Source of the DNA: Xenococcus sp039190385
GTDB lineage: Bacteria; Cyanobacteriota; Cyanobacteriia; Cyanobacteriales; Xenococcaceae
Direction: 5' to 3'
DNA length: 6,102 bases
Assembly: GCA_039190385.1 (NCBI GenBank)
Contig: JBCCYD010000380.1
Coordinates: 1-6,102, forward strand
Shown: piece by piece, positions 1-4,330 of the stretch
How the letters are laid out: every line of letters begins with the position of its first letter
Numbering within the stretch: position 1 is the first letter of the stretch
Translations under genes and position numbers: made by a program
The notes under the pieces: model-generated
What the model was told of the DNA's origin: nothing
What the model saw: only the letters and a program-made list of their open reading frames with translations
The model's database searches: none

Positions 1-115
1 CTCCTTGAAAATCCTGTTCTAAAATGTTTTTTAGTGTTTTTAATGCTCTAACTGAATTAGGAGTATTCCCCGCAACGTAAAGTTTCAAAACATAAGTTTT
101 TCTAAATTTGTTCAT
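1..115 (-). CDS. kaiB: Circadian clock protein KaiB (N-terminal part, runs off the left edge)
   Basis: The reverse strand reads 38 codons from ATG at 113-115 to the window edge. The translation starts MNKFRKTYVLKLYVAGNTP and continues with NSVRALKTLKNILEQ, the highly conserved KaiB N terminus (first beta strand and helix of its thioredoxin-like fold). The family is about 100 residues, so roughly 60% lies outside. In the cyanobacterial oscillator, KaiB switches fold, binds phosphorylated KaiC on its CI ring, sequesters KaiA and lets KaiC dephosphorylate. The gene begins only 22 nt after the kaiA stop, and the spacer (about 80% A/T) shows no clear Shine-Dalgarno sequence. Co-transcription with kaiA is likely. 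kaiC is expected next but is not visible. It was not in the ORF list because it is open at the edge; identity is nearly certain. Confidence 0.96.
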   Translation of the reverse strand, partial: MNKFRKTYVLKLYVAGNTPNSVRALKTLKNILEQDFQG

Positions 116-137
116 AATATTCAATAATAAATAAATT

Positions 138-1082
138 TTAATCTACTTTAAACAATAAATCTAAAGGAATATCTTTTCCTGGAATTGAACGACGATACAT
201 TTCACAGAGATGAGCAATAATATCTATTAATGCTAGGCGATAATCAAGTAGTATTTCGTCGCTTCTGCCTTCGAGCTTAAGCTGCTGGGCAAACTCATCC
301 ATCAACTCCATATGTATTTCTAAAATTTTGGGAACTGAAAAATCCAGGAAAAAAGCTTGATTCACAAATTTATCTATTAGTTGATTTATTTGGGGATCTT
401 CATCGAAATAACGCAGAATTATCTGTCGATATTCCGTTTTTAAATCTTGAGCTATTTGTTTTTGCTCTGATTCTGTGGCGTTACGATAAAAATCTTGGGG
501 ATCTCTTTTATAATAAACTCCTAAATATCCTAGCCTTTCCTTGAGTTTTTGGGCTAATCTGCGCTGCTGTAGGACAAGAAAGTCTTGATTGGGATGTTCC
601 GATTTTAATTTTACTTGCTGTTCTCGATCTGCCAAAGAACAGCTAGGGGATAGATTAAGGAATTTCTTAATTGTTCTTTTGATACAAGAATCAATTTCTT
701 CTATATTCTCTAAATGTAATGTTACTTCGGCATTTTGAGGATCTAGATGTAGTTCTCCATAGTCTTTTGACTTGATTGAATCAGAGAGTTCACCGTTAAT
801 GATGGTTGTCGGTAGTAAAATTCCTGTTCCTCTTAGTTGATCCAAAAGAGCATCATTGCTATTGCTATTGACAAAGACAAAACAATCAATTTTTTCGAGA
901 TTCTCAGCCACAAATTTTAGTAATTGCTCTGATTCATTGATTAATTTAAGATGATAGCATTCTCGACTCAATAACTTGACAATTATTGAGGTTATATTTT
1001 GATCGGGTGAGAACAGAGCTACATAGAGCTGACTGGACGAACAGCGATCGCTGAGATTGACGTGATCTTGATTGTCTGACAT
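138..1082 (-). CDS. kaiA: Circadian clock protein KaiA
   Basis: This 314-residue protein stimulates KaiC autophosphorylation by binding the KaiC C-terminal tail. Residues about 16-145 form a pseudo-receiver domain (response-regulator-like fold without the phospho-acceptor pattern). Residues about 170-300 form the helical KaiA dimerisation and KaiC-binding domain, with the family-typical blocks LGYLGVYYKRDP (184-195), EIHMELMDEF (255-264) and HLCEMYRRSI (291-300). It is about 30 residues longer than the 284-residue Synechococcus elongatus protein. Some of the excess is an N-terminal leader of about 15 residues. Another part is a C-terminal tail of about 12 residues (PGKDIPLDLLFKVD) after the usual end. 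The ATG at 1080-1082 is the natural start; I found no better upstream start and no strong Shine-Dalgarno sequence. One HIP1 octamer lies near its 5' end. It is the first gene of an apparent kaiA-kaiB operon and diverges from the small HTH gene. Confidence 0.97.
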   Translation of the reverse strand: MSDNQDHVNLSDRCSSSQLYVALFSPDQNITSIIVKLLSRECYHLKLINESEQLLKFVAENLEKIDCFVFVNSNSNDALLDQLRGTGILLPTTIINGELSDSIKSKDYGELHLDPQNAEVTLHLENIEEIDSCIKRTIKKFLNLSPSCSLADREQQVKLKSEHPNQDFLVLQQRRLAQKLKERLGYLGVYYKRDPQDFYRNATESEQKQIAQDLKTEYRQIILRYFDEDPQINQLIDKFVNQAFFLDFSVPKILEIHMELMDEFAQQLKLEGRSDEILLDYRLALIDIIAHLCEMYRRSIPGKDIPLDLLFKVD

Positions 1083-1140
1083 TGATGGAAAACCAAATAA
1101 GGTTCTTTTCTTCTCCCAACAGAAAATTAATTTCGTGTTA

Positions 1141-1170
1141 CTTATAGAAAGTTAACATTTATTGAGACAA
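1141..1170 (-). promoter_or_regulatory. Putative sigma70-type promoter of kaiA
   Basis: On the minus strand, TTGTCT (1165-1170) is followed after 18 nt by TATAAG (1141-1146). These match the TTGACA and TATAAT consensus at 4/6 and 5/6 positions. It would start transcription about 50 nt upstream of the kaiA ATG. In A/T-rich sequence such matches arise easily, so this is a positional inference rather than a demonstrated promoter. Confidence 0.35.
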
Positions 1171-1197
1171 GATGAAAATTGTTAAGCTTCAACTGAG

Positions 1198-1211
1198 AGT
1201 ATTTAAATACT
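1198..1211. promoter_or_regulatory. Perfect 14-bp palindrome in the kaiA/HTH divergent spacer, possible operator
   Basis: AGTATTTAAATACT is identical to its reverse complement over all 14 bases. It lies in the shared upstream region of two divergent genes, about 30 nt upstream of the putative kaiA -35 box and about 105 nt before the HTH gene start. Such symmetric A/T sites are typical of dimeric HTH regulator binding. No second copy was noticed in the window, so an operator role is only a suggestion. Confidence 0.3.
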
Positions 1212-1317
1212 AACTTTTGTCGTACATTGCCTCAATTTAATCTTAATTTTTATCTTTGTTTTGCTTATATTTTGGTTTTTATATGTCAAGATTAGATTCT
1301 TGAGACGAAGAGGGAAG

Positions 1318-1602
1318 ATGATCGCGATGCTGATTGAAGGAAAAAAATACACCTACCGTCAACTGATGGCAGAAACTGGCTTATCCCGAAGCACGCTCCA
1401 TCGCAGAATTAAAGCGCTAAGAGATTCTAATGTACCTATTACTTTGGGGGCGATCGCGAAGTTCCCTACTAATTGGGCGTTTCATGATGAAGAAGGGAAT
1501 TATTATTCCTCGAAGACTGATTACGCGATCGCGAAACAAATTCCCTATTATAAAATGTTTCAAAATTCAGCTTCTGATGCCAAAGAGTCAAATAAGAAAT
1601 GA
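1318..1602 (+). CDS. Small helix-turn-helix protein, putative DNA-binding regulator
   Basis: With the ATG at 1318 the product has 94 residues. Residues about 11-35 (YTYRQLMAETGLSRS then TLHRRIKALR) fit a helix-turn-helix: helix, turn around GLS, then a basic recognition helix. The rest is a tail of unknown fold, ending in a polar, lysine-rich segment. The reading frame is open back to a TTG at 1261, but that would add a hydrophobic, then arginine-rich stretch unlike the rest. ATG 1318, or ATG 1327 (91 residues), is better supported: both follow the purine-rich GAAGAGGGAAG at 1307-1317. The gene diverges from kaiA and converges on the synthase gene, with stops 20 nt apart. Two HIP1 sites lie within it, each encoding Ala-Ile-Ala-Lys. 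I do not recognise a named family; it is not obviously the PadR-type kaiA repressor Pex. Being a real gene is likely; a regulatory role is inferred from the HTH only. Confidence 0.7.
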   Translation: MIAMLIEGKKYTYRQLMAETGLSRSTLHRRIKALRDSNVPITLGAIAKFPTNWAFHDEEGNYYSSKTDYAIAKQIPYYKMFQNSASDAKESNKK

Positions 1603-1608
1603 ATCATT

Positions 1609-1627
1609 ACGGCCGTTCGCCCCTACA
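1609..1627. repeat. Half copy of a palindromic dispersed repeat
   Basis: The bases ACGGCCGTTCGCCCCTACA match the right half and centre of the 30-bp palindrome at 4073-4102 (which reads ACGGCTGTTCGCCCTTACA there, two differences). The left arm is absent: sequence before 1609 is unrelated. Seen from the minus strand the element contributes the last base pairs and the TAG stop (1623-1625) of the synthase gene. On the other side it begins 7 nt after the HTH stop. Without its second arm it is not expected to form the hairpin. Confidence 0.75.
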
Positions 1628-2774
1628 ATTCGCCTAACAGCTGTAAGACTTCATCTTCCGAGAAAGACCGTTTTTGCTCAATAGAAATATTCTTGATTGT
1701 TTCGCGAAATTCTTGATATTTTGTTTTCGGTAATGATTGTTGTAATTTCTTTTCAAACAAATATTGAAAATTGCTAGCCCCGCTAAACTTACCAAACCAA
1801 ATTTCTGGTTCTCCATAGGGAAATAGATAATAGGTATCGCGATCGCGCAACAAAGAATCTACATGAATTCCCGTTTCACAGCGCAAGGTTTCAGTCGCAT
1901 AGGGCGCATGGGCATAAAATCCATTACGATTCAAATAATTAACAACTTCAGCAAAAGCATCGTAGTTAATCCCTTCAACTTGCCAACCATAGCGCAACTT
2001 CAACCCATTCAATACCTGTTCGATCGCAACATTGCCTGCTCTTTCCCCAATCCCACCAAAGGTTCCTGAAATTCCCTTTGCCCCAGCCAAAATAGCTTGA
2101 ATCGTATTTTCCAAAGCCAAACCGCGATCATTATGAAAATGAACAGCTAAAGGAGTTTTATTTCCTGTAAGTTCAATCAGATCACGAAGCCAAAATTTAG
2201 TATTTTCAGGCGTTAAAATTCCTACTGTGTCGCAAAGTAAAAAATGCTCAAGATAAGGCTGAAATTTAGTGATGCATTCAACTAGGAAATCGCGATCAGC
2301 ACGGCTGGCGTCTTCTGCGGCGAAACAAATTTTTAAACCCTGAGCCGTCGCATATTGCAAATGTGCGAGAACTTTATCCAACATTCTCTGACGTACTTGA
2401 GCTAATGCTTGGGGATTAATCTGTGATGCCAAAATTTGCTCACGAAATTCTGGATCTCGCAGCCACAAAAGGCGATCGCTGACAGCATTAAAAAGGATAA
2501 TCGTCCCGACCCCACATTGAAGTGACTCGTCAATATAATTTTCTCCCATCATGGTTGAGGCCACAAGAGATTGCCTCAATCCCTGGTCAATTAAACTTGT
2601 AACTAGTTCGGCTTCTGTATGATGAATCGCCGGCATTAATGCCAGATGATGGACTCCTGTTTTGACAATTAGATGAGCGAGCGTTTGTTTGATTTCTGTA
2701 TCGAAAAAAATACCAACTTGCTGTTCCCCATCTCGTAAAGTTTCGTCAAAAATCGTTAGTTGGATCTTTTCCAT
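1623..2774 (-). CDS. Homocitrate/isopropylmalate synthase-family (HMGL-like, DRE-TIM) enzyme
   Basis: The 383-residue protein belongs to the family that condenses acetyl-CoA with a 2-oxo acid (LeuA, NifV, CimA). Residues 9-18 (FDETLRDGEQ) are the DRE-TIM signature with metal ligand D10 and R14. HFHND at 212-215 supplies the two metal-ligand histidines. GGIGERAGN (240-248) is the second family signature with N248. TGIHVDSLL (301-309) matches the conserved catalytic-histidine segment. It stops near 383, close to NifV length, and lacks the extra C-terminal LeuA leucine-sensing domain, so it is unlikely to be the main isopropylmalate synthase. The usual GKHSG reads GKFSG (328-332). The start is ATG 2772-2774; an upstream TTG at 2811-2813 would add 13 hydrophobic residues and is less likely. 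No nif or leu genes are adjacent, so the 2-oxo acid substrate is unknown. Its stop lies inside a repeat. Confidence 0.88.
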   Translation of the reverse strand: MEKIQLTIFDETLRDGEQQVGIFFDTEIKQTLAHLIVKTGVHHLALMPAIHHTEAELVTSLIDQGLRQSLVASTMMGENYIDESLQCGVGTIILFNAVSDRLLWLRDPEFREQILASQINPQALAQVRQRMLDKVLAHLQYATAQGLKICFAAEDASRADRDFLVECITKFQPYLEHFLLCDTVGILTPENTKFWLRDLIELTGNKTPLAVHFHNDRGLALENTIQAILAGAKGISGTFGGIGERAGNVAIEQVLNGLKLRYGWQVEGINYDAFAEVVNYLNRNGFYAHAPYATETLRCETGIHVDSLLRDRDTYYLFPYGEPEIWFGKFSGASNFQYLFEKKLQQSLPKTKYQEFRETIKNISIEQKRSFSEDEVLQLLGEL

Positions 2775-2865
2775 CAAAAAAACATTAACTAAGACAATAA
2801 TGCAACCTATCAAAACACATGAAAGCGTAGCATATCAAGTGCAGATTAGTTTACGATTACCTGTA

Positions 2866-2886
2866 AGCTATGAGCTATCAGCTTTT
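2866..2886. repeat. Short degenerate heptanucleotide repeat (3 units)
   Basis: Three 7-base units, AGCTATG, AGCTATC and AGCTTTT, stand in tandem, the third being diverged. They lie in the 138-nt spacer between the divergent synthase and desaturase genes, 26 nt before the desaturase ATG. The seven-base period and GCTA core recall the longer array at 3874-3908. The rest of this spacer (2775-2865) shows no promoter I would defend. Confidence 0.5.
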
Positions 2887-2912
2887 CTCGACAACTCAAT
2901 TAGAAAAAATTC

Positions 2913-3878
2913 ATGTCATGCGATCGCCAGTGGCACATTGAACGGAGCAAAAACATCCTTAGAGATCATCCCGAGATCAGACAGTATTTTGGTAACTATC
3001 CTCTATCTATCATTCCTATAATCGCTCTGGCCGCTCTGAATTGGTATATGGCTTGGCTGGTACAAGATTTATCTTGGTGGAAAATTGGTTTGCTTGCTTT
3101 GTTTATCGGGCAGTTTATTCTTCATTCTTTGTCTGTATTTGTCCATGAAGCGGCTCATAATTTGGTTTTAAAGGGAAAATTTGGTCGTGCTTTGACTCTA
3201 TTTTTGATTGAGTTGGGTTCATTGTCTTTTGGCGAATCGTTAACCTACGTGGCGATTCATGGGAAATCTCATCATCGCTATCTCAATAATTATCAACAGG
3301 ATTACGAATGGTTGGATAAAAAACAATCGCAGTTTCGCACAGAACATCCTTTTTGGCGGCTAGCAGAGGCGATTATTCATCTGTTCCCTGGCGGAGTTGC
3401 AATTACAGATCTCGCGATCGCGAAATTAATTCCTGCCGAGCCTCGCCCAATTAAATCGGCCTATACTTCTAAGCTTTTGCATGTATTTCTCATCTTTACC
3501 AGCTTGTCTTCCTATGTTTTGGCTTGGTATTTTTTGAGCCCAAAAGCTGCTTTATATTTGTTTTGGAGTGTCACTTTAATGGCCAGTAACTGGGGTGTAA
3601 CCTTCCGAGGGCAATCGATCGCGGAACATCATATTTATCAAACAGGTAAAACTTACTCTACTTATCACTGGACAAACATTCCTTTCTTTAATACGGGCTA
3701 TCACGATGAACATCATACGTTTGCCAATGTAGCTTGGATCCATTTGCCGAAAATCAAAAAAATTGCCCCTGAATATTTTACAAACGATAATCCCTATTCC
3801 TATTTTTATCTTTGGTGGTTATGGGCCAAATCTCTTTTCACTCCTGCTCGTTACAACCGTTATGATCATGAGTGCTAA
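2913..3878 (+). CDS. DES1-like membrane fatty acid/sphingolipid desaturase
   Basis: A 321-residue integral membrane di-iron desaturase. The three histidine boxes are HEAAH (78-82), HGKSHH (116-121) and YHDEHH (263-268), with a further AEHH at 237-240. Hydrophobic segments lie at about 32-50, 57-77, 94-110, 188-208 and 212-232. Several stretches resemble eukaryotic dihydroceramide delta-4 desaturase (DES1/DEGS): the N-terminal ILRDHPEIRQ, the HHRYL after box 2, and the region where GQSIAEH, KTYSTY, GYHDEHH, then LPKIKKIAPEY follow in DES1 order. These enzymes insert a double bond using O2 and electrons from ferredoxin or cytochrome b5. The start is fixed: ATG 2913 is the first start after an in-frame TAG at 2901. 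Cyanobacteria are not known as canonical sphingolipid makers, so the true substrate may be another acyl chain or long-chain amide. The stop codon lies in a heptanucleotide repeat. Desaturase identity is firm; DES1 affinity is from recalled sequence. Confidence 0.93.
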   Translation: MSCDRQWHIERSKNILRDHPEIRQYFGNYPLSIIPIIALAALNWYMAWLVQDLSWWKIGLLALFIGQFILHSLSVFVHEAAHNLVLKGKFGRALTLFLIELGSLSFGESLTYVAIHGKSHHRYLNNYQQDYEWLDKKQSQFRTEHPFWRLAEAIIHLFPGGVAITDLAIAKLIPAEPRPIKSAYTSKLLHVFLIFTSLSSYVLAWYFLSPKAALYLFWSVTLMASNWGVTFRGQSIAEHHIYQTGKTYSTYHWTNIPFFNTGYHDEHHTFANVAWIHLPKIKKIAPEYFTNDNPYSYFYLWWLWAKSLFTPARYNRYDHEC

Positions 3879-3908
3879 TTGCTAATTGCTAATCGCTAAT
3901 GGCTAATC
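3874..3908. repeat. Short tandem heptanucleotide repeat, 5 units of GCTAATN
   Basis: Five consecutive 7-base units read GCTAATT, GCTAATT, GCTAATC, GCTAATG and GCTAATC; only the seventh base varies. This is the type known in cyanobacteria as STRR (short tandemly repeated repetitive) sequences. The first unit contains the TAA stop of the desaturase (3876-3878), and the fourth contains the ATG (3899-3901) of the antitoxin remnant. The array therefore joins the two genes. All frames with TAA in the unit give stop codons, which may have closed off whichever reading frame preceded it. Confidence 0.85.
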
Positions 3909-4066
3909 AAAAAACTAACTCGATTGATGTAACTGACAATAATAATATTGTAGTTACTCCAAAAAAAACTCAATATACATTAGAAAAATTGTTAGCAGAT
4001 GTGAAAAGTGAAGACTTTTCCGGAGAATATGACTGGGGAGAAGCAGTAGGGGAGGAAATTTGGTGA
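3899..4066 (+). pseudogene. Truncated MazE/AbrB-type antitoxin remnant (C-terminal half)
   Basis: A 55-codon frame from ATG 3899 to TGA 4064-4066. It ends with YTLEKLLADV at 26-35 and GEYDWGEAVGEEIW at 42-55, which is the C-terminal toxin-binding region typical of cyanobacterial MazE-like antitoxins (pattern YTLEELL ... GE.DWG..VG.E.W). The preceding SIDVTDNNNIVVTPKK matches the last strands of the SpoVT/AbrB DNA-binding hairpin. The first 30-35 residues, normally with the KWGNS..iRIP motif, are missing, and the heptanucleotide array stands in their place; an in-frame TAA at 3890-3892 stops any upstream extension. No mazF-like toxin follows: 6 nt after the stop comes the palindromic repeat. 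I read this as a decayed toxin-antitoxin locus. A short expressed peptide that still binds a toxin elsewhere is possible but unsupported. Confidence 0.72.
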
Positions 4067-4072
4067 CAAAAA

Positions 4073-4102
4073 TGTAGGGACGAACGGCTGTTCGCCCTTA
4101 CA
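4073..4102. repeat. Full 30-bp palindromic dispersed repeat (hairpin-forming)
   Basis: Left arm TGTAGGGACGAACGG and right arm CTGTTCGCCCTTACA pair over all 15 positions with 12 Watson-Crick pairs, two G-T pairs and one A-C mismatch. The half copy at 1609-1627 is the same element. The near-perfect form of this palindrome (TGTAGGGGCGAAC with its complement) is, as I recall, abundant in many cyanobacterial genomes, usually between genes. It starts 6 nt after the antitoxin remnant. A run of seven T (4113-4119) follows 10 nt after the hairpin, too far for a classical intrinsic terminator, although it might still hinder transcription. Confidence 0.8.
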
Positions 4103-4330
4103 GTATCCTATGTTTTTTTATTAGCTCCTCATTGCTAAAGATGTACAGATTGTAAATTTTTGTGAACCTAAATGGCTTTTTATTAATTAAAAGTTAAAAA
4201 TTATTTGACGAAAATCTTGAGGTAAATGAAGGCAGAATTTAGCATGCTCCCACAAAATTTCGACGAAAAGGCAAAATTTGTTTGGTTAAGGTAGATTCGC
4301 AACTATTCCTTTAGCTTTATTTTGGTCAAG
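4103..4330. other. A/T-rich spacer without a gene, with short direct repeats
   Basis: I find no coding frame here. Two copies of GACGAAAA (4207-4214 and 4262-4269) and two of CAAAATTT (4253-4260 and 4272-4279) lie close together; TTTCG-A-CGAAA at 4258-4268 is a small inverted repeat. A weak promoter-like pair, TTGGTT (4282-4287) and TATTCC (4304-4309), lies 16 nt apart upstream of the next gene. These may form its control region, but none is strong enough to assign. Confidence 0.35.

Noticed and set aside
1261..1317. TTG start for the HTH protein
   Set aside because: It would add a hydrophobic then arginine-rich 19-residue leader translated from A/T-rich promoter-like DNA; the purine-rich site directly precedes ATG 1318/1327.
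1430..1684. 84-codon plus-strand frame
   Set aside because: It overlaps the HTH gene in another frame and runs into the synthase 3' end; arginine/leucine-rich composition with no recognisable motif.
1634..1816. 60-codon minus-strand frame
   Set aside because: Same strand as the synthase but another frame, over conserved synthase codons; no family features.
1863..2069. 68-codon plus-strand frame inside the synthase gene
   Set aside because: Antisense shadow of a well-conserved enzyme; no independent signals.
1623..2774. Naming the synthase nifV
   Set aside because: Length fits, but no nif genes are near, and several NifV-typical positions differ; a family-level name is safer.
2775..2813. 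TTG start for the synthase
   Set aside because: Adds 13 hydrophobic residues before MEKIQLTIFDETLRDGEQ; family members begin just before this strand.
2689..3021. 110-codon plus-strand frame spanning the synthase start, the spacer and the desaturase start
   Set aside because: It covers the 5' ends of two convincing genes; even its part from ATG 2800 matches nothing and would obstruct the desaturase start.
3874..3908. CRISPR array
   Set aside because: Units are 7 bases with no spacers; it is a simple tandem repeat, and no cas gene is in the window.
4073..4119. Rho-independent terminator
   Set aside because: The hairpin is strong but the T run begins 10 nt behind it, and the hairpin is explained by the dispersed repeat.
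4067..4330. A mazF-like toxin after the antitoxin remnant
   Set aside because: Searched in the three plus frames by eye; the interval holds the palindrome and A/T-rich non-coding sequence only.
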